Counted from the stretch's first letter, positions 27,000-36,023 are shown. The stretch: DNA of 64,000 bases from Streptomyces sp. MUM 203J (GCF_022414595.1 NZ_JADWYO010000017.1:30930-94929), one strand, 5' to 3'. Program-made: numbers and translations. The notes: generated from the sequence alone by a model not told the origin.

Positions 27000-27492
27000 G
27001 GCATCGCGAAGGCGGACCCACCGCCGCGGCCGGCGAATCGCGGGTATGACACATCCGTGGGGCCGACACGTCGGCAGACCCCGGCACTTCGCGGGCACTG
27101 ACGCGGACGGCTGACGGGTTCGCACACTCGCACCCATACATTTTCAGCCAACTTCGGTAACCCTTCCCCTTCATGCGGGAACGGCCTGCGAACCCCCTTG
27201 CCACCAGGAAGGAAAGGGCCGAAGAGGGCTCGCGCACCCTACGTGGTTGGGCCATGAGCGCCAGACGCACTTCCCTGCGGGGGGCCTCGGGTGAAACGCT
27301 TCGTGATCGAATGCTTCGCGCCAAGTTGCCTTGTCGACATAGTCCCGGATGCGGAACTTGTCACGCCGGCACCCCGGGACACAGTAGATTCGATCATGAC
27401 TATCGGAGAACGGGGTCTCGTGCAAAACCGAGGGGAAACGTGCAGGAGCGACAGGACCTAGGAGACGCGAACACCGAGGGGGGCTTAGCGTC
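27000..27492. promoter_or_regulatory. Long adpA upstream region
   Basis: About 490 bp without a gene precede adpA; the ORF at 27173-27496 is a GC artefact. Long regulatory leaders are known for adpA, which takes inputs from butyrolactone receptors, BldD and AdpA itself. Visible elements are a GCTTCG direct repeat at about 27297-27302 and 27320-27325 and an AT-richer patch (CACAGTAGATTCGATCATG, about 27380-27398) that could hold a -10 element. A GAGGGGGGC ribosome site lies just before the start. No butyrolactone-receptor box was confidently identified by eye. Confidence 0.4.
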
Positions 27493-28707
27493 ATGAGCCA
27501 GGACTCCGCCGCACCGGAGACCGGACGGAAACTGTCCGGACGCCGCCGTCGCGAGGTCGTCGCCGTCATGCTGTTCAGCGGCGGCCCCATCTTCGAGAGT
27601 TCCATCCCACTCTCGGTGTTCGGGATCGACCGCCAGGACGCCGGGGTGCCGCGCTATCGGCTGCTGGTCTGCGCGGGCGAGGACGGCCCGCTGCGCACGA
27701 CCGGGGGAATGGAACTCTCCGCGCCGTACGGCCTGGAGGCAATCAGCAGAGCGGGCACCGTCGTCGTGCCGGCCTGGCGGTCGATCACCTCGCCACCACC
27801 GGCCGAGGCGCTCGACGCGCTGCGCCGCGCCCACGAGGAAGGCGCCCGTATCGTCGGCCTGTGCACCGGCGCCTTCGTGCTCGCCGCCGCCGGCTTACTG
27901 GACGGACGGCCCGCGACCACGCACTGGATGTACGCGCCGACGCTGGCGAAGCGCTATCCGTCGGTCCATGTGGACCCGCGGGAGCTGTTCGTCGACGACG
28001 GGGACGTGCTGACGTCAGCGGGCACGGCGGCCGGAATCGATCTCTGTCTGCACATCGTGCGGACCGACCACGGCGCGGAGGCGGCCGGGGCGCTGGCCCG
28101 CAGGCTCGTCGTCCCGCCACGCCGCACCGGAGGCCAGGAGCGTTACCTCGACCGGTCGTTGCCGGAGGAGATCGGCGCCGACCCGCTGGCCGAGGTCGTC
28201 GCGTGGGCGCTGGAGCACCTCCACGAACAGTTCGACGTGGAGACGCTGGCGGCGCGTGCCTACATGTCGCGGCGGACGTTCGACCGCCGCTTCCGCTCGC
28301 TGACCGGCAGCGCGCCGCTCCAGTGGCTGATCACCCAGCGGGTGCTCCAGGCGCAGCGGCTGCTGGAGACGTCCGACTACTCGGTGGACGAGGTCGCGGG
28401 GCGCTGCGGCTTCCGCTCGCCGGTTGCGCTGCGCGGGCACTTCCGGCGTCAGCTCGGCTCGTCGCCCGCGGCGTACCGGGCGGCCTACCGGGCACGACGG
28501 CCCCAGACCGACAGCGCGCCGCCGGTGTCCGACCCGGTGGTGCCGGCACAGGGCCAGGGCCCGGGCTCCGGTCTGCGGCGCCCCCCGGCGGGCGCGGGTG
28601 CCGCGTCCGCGCTGGGCGGCGGCGAGCCGGGCAAGCCGCACGGCGACGCGTTCCCGCCCGGCCGGGCGGCGGCGACCACGCTGCCGGGCCAGCGGAGCGC
28701 GCCGTAG
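27493..28707 (+). CDS. adpA: AdpA/BldH-type AraC-family developmental regulator (TTA codon)
   Basis: The 404-residue protein is the master activator of morphological and secondary-metabolite development. The N-terminal DJ-1/PfpI-like domain (residues about 18-195: VVAVMLFSGGPIFESSIPLSVFGIDRQD, IVGLCTGAFVLAAAGLLDGR) mediates dimerisation. The C-terminal AraC double HTH (about 230-335) contains LAARAYMSRRTFDRRFRSLTG and VDEVAGRCGFRSPVALRGHFRRQLG. Codon 135 is TTA (27895-27897), the bldA-dependent codon conserved in adpA. The oligoribonuclease orn follows, as in other Streptomyces. It ends with a Pro/Gly-rich variable tail and a hairpin. Confidence 0.93.
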   Translation: MSQDSAAPETGRKLSGRRRREVVAVMLFSGGPIFESSIPLSVFGIDRQDAGVPRYRLLVCAGEDGPLRTTGGMELSAPYGLEAISRAGTVVVPAWRSITSPPPAEALDALRRAHEEGARIVGLCTGAFVLAAAGLLDGRPATTHWMYAPTLAKRYPSVHVDPRELFVDDGDVLTSAGTAAGIDLCLHIVRTDHGAEAAGALARRLVVPPRRTGGQERYLDRSLPEEIGADPLAEVVAWALEHLHEQFDVETLAARAYMSRRTFDRRFRSLTGSAPLQWLITQRVLQAQRLLETSDYSVDEVAGRCGFRSPVALRGHFRRQLGSSPAAYRAAYRARRPQTDSAPPVSDPVVPAQGQGPGSGLRRPPAGAGAASALGGGEPGKPHGDAFPPGRAAATTLPGQRSAP

Positions 28708-28730
28708 GGCAGCACAGCCGATGACCGGCG

Positions 28731-28776
28731 GGACCGCCGGGAAGGGGAGCACGACCACGCCCCTTCCCGGCGGTCC
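28731..28776. terminator. adpA terminator
   Basis: A perfect 17-bp stem (28731-28747 with 28760-28776) closes a 12-nt loop and is followed by TGTTTCG, 23 nt after the adpA stop. Confidence 0.8.
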
Positions 28777-28806
28777 TGTTTCGTACGGGCCCCTTAAGGT
28801 GGACGC

Positions 28807-29409
28807 ATGAACGATCGCATGGTGTGGATCGACTGCGAGATGACCGGGCTCTCGCTGGAGGACGACGCACTTATCGAGGTGGCCGCACTGGTCACCGACT
28901 CGGAACTGAACGTGCTCGGCGAAGGTGTGGACATCGTGATCCGCCCGCCGGACCAGGCCCTGGAGACGATGCCGGACGTGGTGCGCGCCATGCACACCGC
29001 TTCCGGGCTCCTCGACGAGCTCGCGGGCGGCACCACCCTGGCCGACGCGGAGGCGCAGGTCATGGCGTATGTGCGCGAGCACGTCAAGGAGCCCGGCAAG
29101 GCCCCGCTGTGCGGGAACTCGGTGGGCACGGACCGCGGCTTTCTCTCGCGTGACATGCCCACGCTGGAGAAGTACCTGCACTACCGGATCGTGGACGTGT
29201 CGTCGGTGAAGGAGCTGGCGCGCCGCTGGTACCCGAGGGCGTACTTCAACAGCCCTGAGAAGAACGGCAACCACCGGGCGCTCTCCGACATCCGCGAGTC
29301 CATCGCGGAACTCCGCTACTACCGCGAGGCGGTCTTCGTCCCGCAGCCCGGCCCGGACTCCGACACGGCGAAGACCATCGCCGCGCGGCACGTCCTGCCC
29401 CCGCAGTAG
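28807..29409 (+). CDS. orn: Oligoribonuclease
   Basis: This 200-residue DEDDh 3'-5' exonuclease degrades 2-5-nt RNAs and pGpG. Motifs are WIDCEMTGL (Exo I, Asp/Glu), [17 protein letters not shown] (Exo II Asp region) and NHRALSDI (Exo III, His and Asp). It starts at ATG 28807 and is monocistronic between the adpA terminator and tRNA-His. The adpA-orn order is conserved in Streptomyces, where orn loss impairs development. Confidence 0.95.
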   Translation: MNDRMVWIDCEMTGLSLEDDALIEVAALVTDSELNVLGEGVDIVIRPPDQALETMPDVVRAMHTASGLLDELAGGTTLADAEAQVMAYVREHVKEPGKAPLCGNSVGTDRGFLSRDMPTLEKYLHYRIVDVSSVKELARRWYPRAYFNSPEKNGNHRALSDIRESIAELRYYREAVFVPQPGPDSDTAKTIAARHVLPPQ

Positions 29410-29515
29410 AACCCCTCGGACCTGCCTCTCCCCCACCCCCGGGAAACGTGTGCGCGAGCACCCCCTCGGACCCTGTACACTTTTTCTCGGCCGGTCGGGA
29501 AAGAGACCGGTCGCG

Positions 29516-29588
29516 GTGGGTATAGCTCAGCTGGTAGAGCACCTGGTTGTGGTCCAGGATGTCGCGGGTTCGAGTCCCGTTACTCACC
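29516..29588 (+). tRNA. tRNA-His (GTG anticodon)
   Basis: A full cloverleaf: acceptor arm 29516-29522 with 29581-29587 (one G-U pair), D arm GCTC...GAGC, anticodon stem CCTGG/CCAGG (29542-29546, 29554-29558) with anticodon GTG at 29549-29551, T arm CGGGTTCGAGTCCCG and discriminator C29588. A G at 29515 would pair with that C, the extra G-1 specific to tRNA-His. CCA is not encoded. tRNA 3' ends are common integration sites, and the accessory region starts just downstream. Confidence 0.95.
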
Positions 29589-29596
29589 CTGATCGG

Positions 29597-29630
29597 GAAG
29601 GCCCGGTCCGTGAAAGCGGACCGGGCCTTC
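29597..29630. terminator. Terminator after tRNA-His
   Basis: A perfect 14-bp stem (29597-29610 with 29617-29630) around a TGAAAG loop, 8 nt past the tRNA. Confidence 0.8.
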
Positions 29631-30370
29631 GTCGTATGCGCAGCAGTGCGGTGAGCGCGGCCCCGGCCGATCGGGGCCGGGGCCGACGCACGGCACGCCC
29701 TCTCGATACCGGCGCGAGGGCGTGGCCGCAGTGCTCGCTCGCGTCATCTCCCCTGCACGCAAGGGGAGTACCGGCACTCTTACGGCAGGCGGTGAACCGC
29801 TGGCGCATCTTCCACGGCCGTGAGCTGCGTGAGGTCCCCGTGATGCCGCCGCCCGGCCCGGAGTCGTACCCGCACCGGCCGTGTCCCGGCCAGGAACGCA
29901 TGTGTGTCCTGGGGGACATGTGGTCGGCGGAACGCTTCGGCGGCCAAGACGGCGGTGCCGCCCTGTTCGCCCGCGCAGGTGGTACCACGCGTGCGGCGCA
30001 CGGATATTCGCCCGGGCCGGCGAGGGGCGGCCCCGGAACAGCGCGCGGGCGTCTGCTGCCGCCGTCGGCCCCGCGCCATGGCCCGGTGACTCCCCCGGGC
30101 GGAACGGCACGATGACGGTCCGCAAACCGGTGGGCGCCGCCTTGTGCGAGGTGGCCGTGGCCTGCGGTGCGGGCGGCGGGTCCGCTGGGGACCGTCCGCG
30201 GAGGGTCCTCGCGCGGGCCGGGCACCTCCACCGCCGGCATGCGGCACACACCGGGCCTCCTCGACGCCCCTCACTCCTTGCCTGACGGGCCTCGCCGCCG
30301 ACCGATCGCTCCCGCCGCGCCACACGACACCTCGGGCGTATCGTCCATGTATAAGCCGTAAGGAGGTGCG
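29631..30370. other. 740-bp gap downstream of tRNA-His
   Basis: No convincing gene is seen. Frames on both strands are rich in Arg, Pro and Gly with irregular GC by codon position and no recognisable product. No second copy of the tRNA 3' end was found within the window by eye. The last 15 bases hold GTAAGGAGGTG, the ribosome site of the next gene. The stretch could be decayed DNA at the edge of an island. Confidence 0.4.
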
Positions 30371-32533
30371 ATGTCCGGATCTGGCGACCGCACCGACGAC
30401 ACCGCGCCGCTGGACGAGGCGCTGGTCGACACCGTGAGGCGCACCGGGGCCTCCGCCGGGGGCGTGTACGTGCTGGACGAGGCCGCGCCCGTGCTGGGTC
30501 TGGCGGTGATGTGCGGGGTTCCGGAGGAGGTGGCGTGGCCGTGGCGGCGGCTCGCGTTGAGCGACCCGGTCCCCGTGAGCGACGCGGTGCGCGAGGACCG
30601 GCTGGTGTGGGTGGGGTCCCAGGGCGACCTGGCACGCTCCTATCCGCGTGCGGCGGCGAGTCTGCCGTACCGGTTCTCGCTCGCCGCCGCCCCGCTGCCG
30701 GGTGCTGGCGGGTGCCGAGGGGCGCTGCTCCTGCTGTGGCCCGCCAGCCACCCCTCCCACGCCACCCCTCGCGAACGCGACCACATCACCTCCGCCGCGC
30801 GGCGTATCGCCCGGGTCCTGGACGACACCGCCGCTCCGGCCGTCGCACCCGACCGGCCCCGCCTCGTCCCGGCCGACGCGGCGGCCCGCCCGCACGCCGG
30901 GCAGTCGCCGCAGGCCGCCGTGGACTACGCCGAGCGCCTGCCCGAGGGAGCCGTCAGCCTGGACCTGGAGGGGCGGATCACCTTCCTGAACACGACCGCG
31001 GCGTCGCTGCTCGGCCTCGACGCCGGCCGGCTCCTGGGCACCCGGCCCTGGCAGTCCCTGCCCTGGCTGGACGACACGATCGCCGAGGACTACTACCGCA
31101 CCGCCGTCATCAGCCGTGACCCGGTCGCCTTCTCCGCTCTGCGTCCGCCCGGCACCTGGCTGCGGTTCCACCTGTACCCGGACTCCGGCGGCATCAGCGT
31201 CCGCATCACCCGCACCACGGCCGCCGAGCGCAGCCGGACCGCCGCACCCGCCCGGGCGGCGCCGCTCACCGGTACCGTCTCCGCGGGCACCGCGCAGGCC
31301 GGGCGGCTGTACCAGCTGGTGCACCTGGCCGCCGCCCTGACCGAGGCGGTGGACGTCCACGATGTGGTCGAGCTCATCGCCCACCAGGTCCTGCCCGCCT
31401 TCGGCGCGGACGGCCTGGTGCTGTCCGCCGCCGACGCCGGCCGCCTGAGGATCACCGGGCACCACGGCTACGACCAGCAGACCATCGAACGCCTCGACGG
31501 CCTGCCCCTGGACACCGACGTCACGCCCGCCGGGCAGGTCCTCGCCGACGGCACACCGTCCTTCTTCGCCAGCCCCGACGAGATGGCCCGCCACTATCCG
31601 ACCGCTCCGAAGATCAGCGCCAAGAAGGCCTGGGCGTTCCTCCCCCTCATCGTCTCCGGCCGACCCGTCGGCTGCTGCGTCCTCTCCTACAACCGGCCGC
31701 GTGTCTTCAGCGCCGACGAGCGCGCCGTCCTGACCTCCCTCGCCGGGCTGATCGCCCAGGCCCTGGACCGCGCCCGCCTGTACGACGCCACCCGCGATCT
31801 CGCGCGCGGCCTCCAGCAGGCCCTGCTGCCCCGCAGCCTGCCGGACCTGCCGGGCCTGGAGACCGCCGCCCGCTACCTGCCCGCCAGCCACGGGATGGAG
31901 ATCGGCGGAGACTTCTACGACATCATCCGCGTGGACGCCGGCACCGCCGCGGCCGTCATCGGCGACGTCCAGGGCCACAACGTCGCAGCCGCCGCGCTCA
32001 TGGGGCAGGTACGCACCGCCATCCACACCGCCGCGGGCGGCCCGCCGGACCAGGTCCTGGCCCGCACCAACCGCGTGCTGGCCGACCTGGAGACCGACCT
32101 GCTCGTCTCCTGCCTGTACGCACACATCGATCTCTCCCGGCAGGAGGCCGTCCTGGCCAGCGCGGGCCACCCGGCGCCCCTTCTTCACCGCCCCCCGCTG
32201 CCGCCTCACCTCATGGAGATCGACCCGGGCCCCCTGCTCGGCATCCCCGCCGACGTCCCCTATCCCGCCGCCGTCCTGCCTCTCACCCCTGGAACGACGC
32301 TCGCCCTCTACACCGACGGACTGGTGGAACGTCCCGGAACCGACATCGACCAGACCGCCCGCGAACTCGCCCGCCATCTCGCCGCGCCCGACGGGCAGAG
32401 CCTCGACCTCCTCATCGACAGCCTGCTGCACCACGCCCGGCCCACCGCCCACTACACGGACGACATCGCCTTGCTGCTGCTGCGCTGTGCCGACGGTCCG
32501 TGGTTCTCCGAGGACGTTGACGCGCGGCCCTGA
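30371..32533 (+). CDS. GAF-PAS-GAF-SpoIIE (PP2C) phosphatase
   Basis: A 720-residue cytoplasmic sensor phosphatase. Residues about 10-150 form a GAF-like domain, 180-290 a PAS domain (AVSLDLEGRITFLNTTAASLLGLDAGRLLGT), 310-470 a second GAF domain and 490-715 the SpoIIE/RsbU Ser phosphatase (ALLPRSLPDLPGLETAARYLPA, MEIGGDFYDIIRVDAG, VIGDVQGHNVAAAALMGQ, LALYTDGLVERP, TDDIALLLL). The Asp residues of the metal site are intact. Such proteins dephosphorylate anti-sigma-factor antagonists; no kinase or STAS partner gene is nearby, so it acts on distant targets. AAGGAGG precedes ATG 30371. Confidence 0.87.
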   Translation: MSGSGDRTDDTAPLDEALVDTVRRTGASAGGVYVLDEAAPVLGLAVMCGVPEEVAWPWRRLALSDPVPVSDAVREDRLVWVGSQGDLARSYPRAAASLPYRFSLAAAPLPGAGGCRGALLLLWPASHPSHATPRERDHITSAARRIARVLDDTAAPAVAPDRPRLVPADAAARPHAGQSPQAAVDYAERLPEGAVSLDLEGRITFLNTTAASLLGLDAGRLLGTRPWQSLPWLDDTIAEDYYRTAVISRDPVAFSALRPPGTWLRFHLYPDSGGISVRITRTTAAERSRTAAPARAAPLTGTVSAGTAQAGRLYQLVHLAAALTEAVDVHDVVELIAHQVLPAFGADGLVLSAADAGRLRITGHHGYDQQTIERLDGLPLDTDVTPAGQVLADGTPSFFASPDEMARHYPTAPKISAKKAWAFLPLIVSGRPVGCCVLSYNRPRVFSADERAVLTSLAGLIAQALDRARLYDATRDLARGLQQALLPRSLPDLPGLETAARYLPASHGMEIGGDFYDIIRVDAGTAAAVIGDVQGHNVAAAALMGQVRTAIHTAAGGPPDQVLARTNRVLADLETDLLVSCLYAHIDLSRQEAVLASAGHPAPLLHRPPLPPHLMEIDPGPLLGIPADVPYPAAVLPLTPGTTLALYTDGLVERPGTDIDQTARELARHLAAPDGQSLDLLIDSLLHHARPTAHYTDDIALLLLRCADGPWFSEDVDARP

Positions 32534-32535
32534 AC

Positions 32536-32560
32536 CGGCCGGAGCGGCCCCTTCCGGCCG
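32536..32560. terminator. Terminator after the SpoIIE phosphatase
   Basis: An 8-bp stem CGGCCGGA (32536-32543) with TCCGGCCG (32553-32560) and a 9-nt loop immediately follow the stop. Confidence 0.55.
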
Positions 32561-32750
32561 ACACGCCCCGGGTCCGGTGGGCACCCGGACGGGACGGGCG
32601 CGGGCGGCGGGGAGGCCTTCGTGATCCGCGCGGGCCGCCCGGCGGGCGGAGGGACCCGGGTGGTCTCTTCGCCCCTGCTCACCACGGGAACGTCCTTCGC
32701 CCGACCGTGACGACGGGCCCGCGAGAGAAGCACGCCCGCCCGCTGCCGAA

Positions 32751-32774
32751 GCCTCCCGCGTCGACGCGGGAGGC
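32751..32774. terminator. Palindromic terminator after the GNAT gene
   Basis: A 24-bp perfect palindrome (arms GCCTCCCGCGTC and its complement, 32751-32774) lies 40 bp beyond the minus-strand GNAT stop at 32815. Confidence 0.6.
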
Positions 32775-32814
32775 GTGGGGAGGAATGCGGGACCGTGGGC
32801 CCGCCGCGCGGCGC

Positions 32815-33312
32815 CTACGCCGACGGCGGCAGGTCCCGCTCCCCCACCACGTCGGGGCCGCTCGTCTCGCCCGTCAACGCGAAGCCGAGCTTCCGGTAGA
32901 ACTCCTCGGGCCCGTTCTCGCCCTGCCTCCAGGTGACCGTGACCCGGGTGCCGCCCCGGCGCCGAAGCTCCTCCATGACGGCCTCCACCGCGAACCGCCC
33001 GTACCCGCGGCCCTGTTTCCCGGCCGCGATGTTGAGCCGCCACAGCCCACTGCGGGGACGGTCGTGGATGCTGCCGTCCTCGGTGAAGCGGACATCGAAG
33101 AAGGCCATCACGAATCCGACCGTCTCGTCCCCGTCCATGACGACCCGGGGCCAGGCCAGGTCCTGGTGGACGTACGCCTCGGCGAGGGACTCGGCCACCG
33201 GCGTCACGAACGCCTCCTGCTCCGGCGCGACCTGAATGCGGCAGGCCTCCGCGACGTTCTCCTCGGTGACCTTCTCCAGACGAAGCGGGCGGCGTACGGA
33301 ACTCTCTGACAT
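32815..33312 (-). CDS. GNAT-family N-acetyltransferase
   Basis: A 165-residue GNAT enzyme transferring acetyl from acetyl-CoA to an amine. Motif A with the P-loop-like acetyl-CoA site reads AAGKQGRGYGRFAVEAVMEELRRRGG (Q/R-x-x-G-x-G/A: QGRGYG, residues about 102-107), and the C-terminal Tyr is in EEFYRKLGFALTGE. The N-terminal half (LRLEKVTEENVAEACRIQVAPEQEAFV) resembles spermidine-type acetyltransferases, so a polyamine substrate is possible. A frameshifted paralogue lies in inverted orientation at 51294-51841, at the other end of the polyketide region. Confidence 0.85.
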   Translation of the reverse strand: MSESSVRRPLRLEKVTEENVAEACRIQVAPEQEAFVTPVAESLAEAYVHQDLAWPRVVMDGDETVGFVMAFFDVRFTEDGSIHDRPRSGLWRLNIAAGKQGRGYGRFAVEAVMEELRRRGGTRVTVTWRQGENGPEEFYRKLGFALTGETSGPDVVGERDLPPSA

Positions 33313-33347
33313 GCACCCGACCCTACCGGGGCGGGTGCGGTCCAGAC

Positions 33348-33678
33348 ATGACAGAGCGACCCCCCGCAGCCGTCACCCGTGCGCCCGGCGCCCCGCTCTG
33401 CGACGGCCCGGTGCACACGGCGCTCCGCGCGCAGGTCCGCCGTCCGCGCGTCCACGGACGCTGTACGTGCGGCCGCGGCACCGCCTGCTTCGGCCTCGGC
33501 ACCGTCGTGGCCGCCCGGGCCCTGATGCACGCCGAAAACGGCGAGTGCCCCGGCGACGTGACGCTCTTCACCACGTCCGGCTGCCTGGCGTGGCTGGGGG
33601 TCTGCCCTGGAGCGACGACATCGGGGTCACCCTGTCCACGGCCCTTCAGGGGCCGGACGGCGCCGAGGGCCTGGCGGG
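33348..33678 (+). pseudogene. Frameshifted hypothetical protein gene
   Basis: The frame from ATG 33348 keeps clean G/C-rich third positions and reads a compact Cys-containing protein (HGRCTCGRGTACFGLG, ENGECPGDVTLFTTSGCLAWL) until about 33607. There codon usage collapses, and the good frame continues one register over as WSDDIGVTLSTALQG. A single missing base at about 33605-33610 explains this. I recall intact homologues of about 100 residues ending LAWLEVCSWSDD..., but cannot confirm. The natural stop is not found; the frame runs into the FMN reductase gene on the other strand. Confidence 0.5.
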
Positions 33679-34248
33679 CTACAGCGGCTGGAGTACGCGG
33701 TCGGCCGCGGCCATGAGGGCCGCGTCCACCAGGTCCTCGACGCGGGCGACGACGCCAGGGTCGGTGAACAGCCCCTCGGGGGTGCGCAGTCGCACCGCGT
33801 CGCCGATGGCGACACCGTCGTGGTCGATCGGCGCGGCCCCGCTGTTGAGCAGAATCCGGCGCAGGTGGGGCAGGACGTTCGCGCCGCCCTGCGGACCGGG
33901 CGAGGCGCTGAGGACCGCGGCGGGCAGCCCGGCGAGCGGAGCCCGGCGGCCGCCCCACGACAGCCAGTCCAGCGCGTTCTTGAGGACACCGGGGGGATAG
34001 CCGTTGTAGGCAGGGCTGCTGATGATCAGCGCGTCCGCGGCCGCGCAGTCGTCCAGCGCCCGCCGGAGCGCGCCGCTCTCGCGGGGTGCCGGGGTGTCCT
34101 CGTTGAAGAGGGGGAAGCTCTGCAGCGGTACGACGAAGGCCGCGTGACCGCCGCGGTGCCGCTCCACGACCCGGCGGACGGTGGCGAGAGCGGCGGAGTT
34201 GACCGACTCGCGCCGGAGGCTTCCGGACAGGAGCGCGATCTTGGCCAT
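33679..34248 (-). CDS. NAD(P)H-dependent FMN reductase
   Basis: A 189-residue flavodoxin-like reductase. The N-terminal ALLSGSLRRESVN is the FMN-phosphate loop (G-S-x-R-x-x-S) and SSPAYNGYPPGVLKNALDWLSW is the P-x-Y-x-x-x-x-P-x-x-L-K-N-x-x-D-W signature. AAGGAGG precedes ATG 34248. In polyketide clusters such reductases supply FMNH2 to two-component monooxygenases; the ActVA-ORF5-like hydroxylase at 49218 is the natural partner here, which is inference. Confidence 0.87.
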   Translation of the reverse strand: MAKIALLSGSLRRESVNSAALATVRRVVERHRGGHAAFVVPLQSFPLFNEDTPAPRESGALRRALDDCAAADALIISSPAYNGYPPGVLKNALDWLSWGGRRAPLAGLPAAVLSASPGPQGGANVLPHLRRILLNSGAAPIDHDGVAIGDAVRLRTPEGLFTDPGVVARVEDLVDAALMAAADRVLQPL

Positions 34249-34366
34249 GCGGGATCCTCCTTGGCGCGGTACGACACGGGCACGGGCCCAAGCCGGGCCC
34301 GGGGCAGCGGGGCGGTGCGCCGGCTCGGGGCAGTCCGGCGCAACGCCCCGCGGGGCCACGGTGGGG

Positions 34367-35005
34367 TCAGCGGGTCCAGCCGACCTTGGTCGTGGACAGG
34401 ACGACCGGCTTGGCCGGGTCCGGGTAGCACGGCAGGACGCCGACCTCGAAGGTGGTCGGGTCCTCGGCGGTCCAGCGGAAGCCCGGGTCGGACTGGCTGG
34501 TGCCGCCGACCGAGGTGTTCAGCACACCGCTGCCGGGGGCCCGCAGGTACACCTTCAGGTCCGGGAGGTCGTGGTCCTCACCGGCGGTGAAGGGGCCGCT
34601 CGCGTGGAGCGTCACGCGACCCGGGCTGAACTCCACACGCTGCTGGGAGTCGCCGAGGTTGGAGCCGCCGACCAGCTTGTAGCCCACGACCTGGGTCCCC
34701 GCCGGGAGGTTGTAGACCATCTTGACGTCCCACGCCTTGGTGTTGAACTCGGTGCGCGGGTTGATCGGCTCCGGGTCGAAGGTGATGGGGAAGATCTGGT
34801 AGGGGCGGACCGTATCGGGGGCCATCACCTCGAAGTCGCGGCTGTAGTTCAGCACGTACGTCTGGCCCTCGTACTCGACGGGGCACAGGTACGGAACGGT
34901 CGACGCGGCGGTGGCCGCGTGGGCGCTCGCCGGAATGGCCATCGTGGTGGAAGCAGCGAGGGCGGTGACGGCCAGGGCACGCGTCACGGAGCGCTTGATA
35001 CGCAA
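34367..35005 (-). CDS. Secreted protein of unknown function
   Basis: A 212-residue exported protein with a clear signal peptide (residues 1-31: MRIKRSVTRALAVTALAAST then AxA cleavage at SAHAA). The mature part is beta-rich (YLCPVEYEGQTYVLNYSRDFEV, VKMVYNLPAGTQVVGYKLVGGSN, GRVTLHASGPF) with two Cys that could form one disulfide between the N- and C-terminal regions. No family is recognised. It is divergent from the FrnE-like gene, so it may share its promoter region, but the SoxR-like box points the other way. Confidence 0.65.
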   Translation of the reverse strand: MRIKRSVTRALAVTALAASTTMAIPASAHAATAASTVPYLCPVEYEGQTYVLNYSRDFEVMAPDTVRPYQIFPITFDPEPINPRTEFNTKAWDVKMVYNLPAGTQVVGYKLVGGSNLGDSQQRVEFSPGRVTLHASGPFTAGEDHDLPDLKVYLRAPGSGVLNTSVGGTSQSDPGFRWTAEDPTTFEVGVLPCYPDPAKPVVLSTTKVGWTR

Positions 35006-35188
35006 GAGAACGTCTCCTAGTGAATGGGTCCTTCCGGACCCGGCGGGAAGTCGGTCGATCGGTCGCCGCCATGCTCGGAGCGTTCACCCCTCGCCGGCCT
35101 GCGTCCTCAGTTTCGGCCACCGGACTCAATCCACACTCAAGGCCGTGTCCAAATCCGCTCGCATGAAAGGGCGTTGACGTTGACTCCG

Positions 35189-35219
35189 TTGACCTCGACT
35201 GCAGTTGAGGTTGCAGAAT
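35189..35219 (+). promoter_or_regulatory. MerR/SoxR-type promoter upstream of the FrnE-like gene
   Basis: The -35 is TTGACC (35189-35194) and the -10 CAGAAT (35214-35219), separated by an overlong 19-bp spacer. The spacer region carries the dyad ACCTCGACTGCAGTTGAGGT (35192-35211; 9 of 10 pairs). A 19-bp spacer with a centred dyad is the hallmark of MerR-family activated promoters, and CCTC-AAnn...nnTTGAGG is close to the SoxR box. Further GTTGAC copies stand at 35173 and 35179. A matching element lies in front of the MFS pump. Confidence 0.7.
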
Positions 35220-35278
35220 TCCCGTAGTGCCTCTGCTTCTGCTTCTGCTTCCGCTGTTCCGAGAAGGGAATCCGTTCC

Positions 35279-35938
35279 ATGCTGACTGTGGAGATCTGGT
35301 CCGACATCGTCTGCCCCTGGTGCTACCTCGGGAAGCGGCGCTGGGAGGACGCCCTGGCTCGCTTCCCCCACGCGGACGAGGTGACGACCCTGTGGCGGTC
35401 GTTCGAACTGCGGCCGAAGCAGCCGTCCGTGCCGGGCGACTCGCTGGAGGAGATGATGCGCCGCGACGGCCACACCCGTGAGGAGCTCGACGAGATCTTC
35501 CAGTGGATCGGCGGCCTCGGGAAGGACGTGGGCATCGAGCTGCGGCCCCGCGAGTACCGCCCGGTCAACTCCTTCGACGCCCACCGGCTGCTGTACCTGG
35601 CGCTCGACCACGGGCTGGTGCACGCCATGAAGGACCGGCTGCTGCGGGCGTACCACTCGGAGCTGCTGAACATCGCCGACCACGACGTCCTGCGGCGGCT
35701 GGCGGACGAGGCGGGTCTGCCGGCCGCCGACGTGGCCGAGGTGCTGGCGGGCGACAGGTACGCCGACCGGGTGCGCGGGGACGAGGACCGGGCGAGCGGC
35801 ATCAAGGTCACGTCGGTGCCGTCGTTCGTGGTGGACGGCCGTGAGGCCGTGCACGGCATGGTCGACTCCGACGCGATGCTCGCCATGCTGCACCGGGAGT
35901 GGGAGCGGCACACCGCCACGGCCGTCACCGACCGCTGA
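35279..35938 (+). CDS. frnE: FrnE/DsbA-family thioredoxin-fold oxidoreductase
   Basis: A 219-residue DsbA-like protein without a signal peptide, so cytoplasmic. The active site is CPWC (VCPWCYLGKRRWEDAL, residues 12-15) and the cis-Pro loop is GIKVTSVPSFVVDG. FrnE proteins are named for the frenolicin polyketide cluster and occur near aromatic polyketide genes and in oxidative-stress responses; the fold also includes glutathione-type isomerases. The MerR/SoxR-type promoter upstream fits induction by a redox-active compound. Ends at a perfect 19-bp hairpin. Confidence 0.88.
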   Translation: MLTVEIWSDIVCPWCYLGKRRWEDALARFPHADEVTTLWRSFELRPKQPSVPGDSLEEMMRRDGHTREELDEIFQWIGGLGKDVGIELRPREYRPVNSFDAHRLLYLALDHGLVHAMKDRLLRAYHSELLNIADHDVLRRLADEAGLPAADVAEVLAGDRYADRVRGDEDRASGIKVTSVPSFVVDGREAVHGMVDSDAMLAMLHREWERHTATAVTDR

Positions 35939-35979
35939 CCGCCGGCGGCCCCGGACAGCCGAGGGCCACGGAAGAACTG

Positions 35980-36023
35980 AACCGCCTGGTGCCCGGGACT
36001 CATGTCCCGGGCACCAGGCGGTT
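35980..36023. terminator. Bidirectional terminator between frnE and the MDR gene
   Basis: A perfect 19-bp stem (35980-35998 with 36005-36023) with a CTCATG loop lies between two convergent genes. Confidence 0.85.

Noticed and set aside
27173..27496. Short frame in the adpA leader
   Set aside because: Arg/Gly-rich with no codon structure and overlapping the adpA ribosome site; treated as regulatory DNA.
29516..30370. Second attachment-site copy of the tRNA-His 3' end
   Set aside because: Looked for a repeat of the T-arm and acceptor sequence in the window; none was found by eye, so integration at the tRNA is left as a hypothesis.
29780..33316. Minus-strand open frame of 1178 codons
   Set aside because: It runs antisense to the SpoIIE phosphatase and shows only Gly/Arg/Val-rich sequence; the frame is a by-product of high GC. 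Only the GNAT part at its start, in another frame, is real.
34367..35005. Polyketide cyclase encoded by the secreted-protein gene
   Set aside because: It has a clear signal peptide and no SRPBCC or cupin signature, so a cytoplasmic cyclase role is unlikely.
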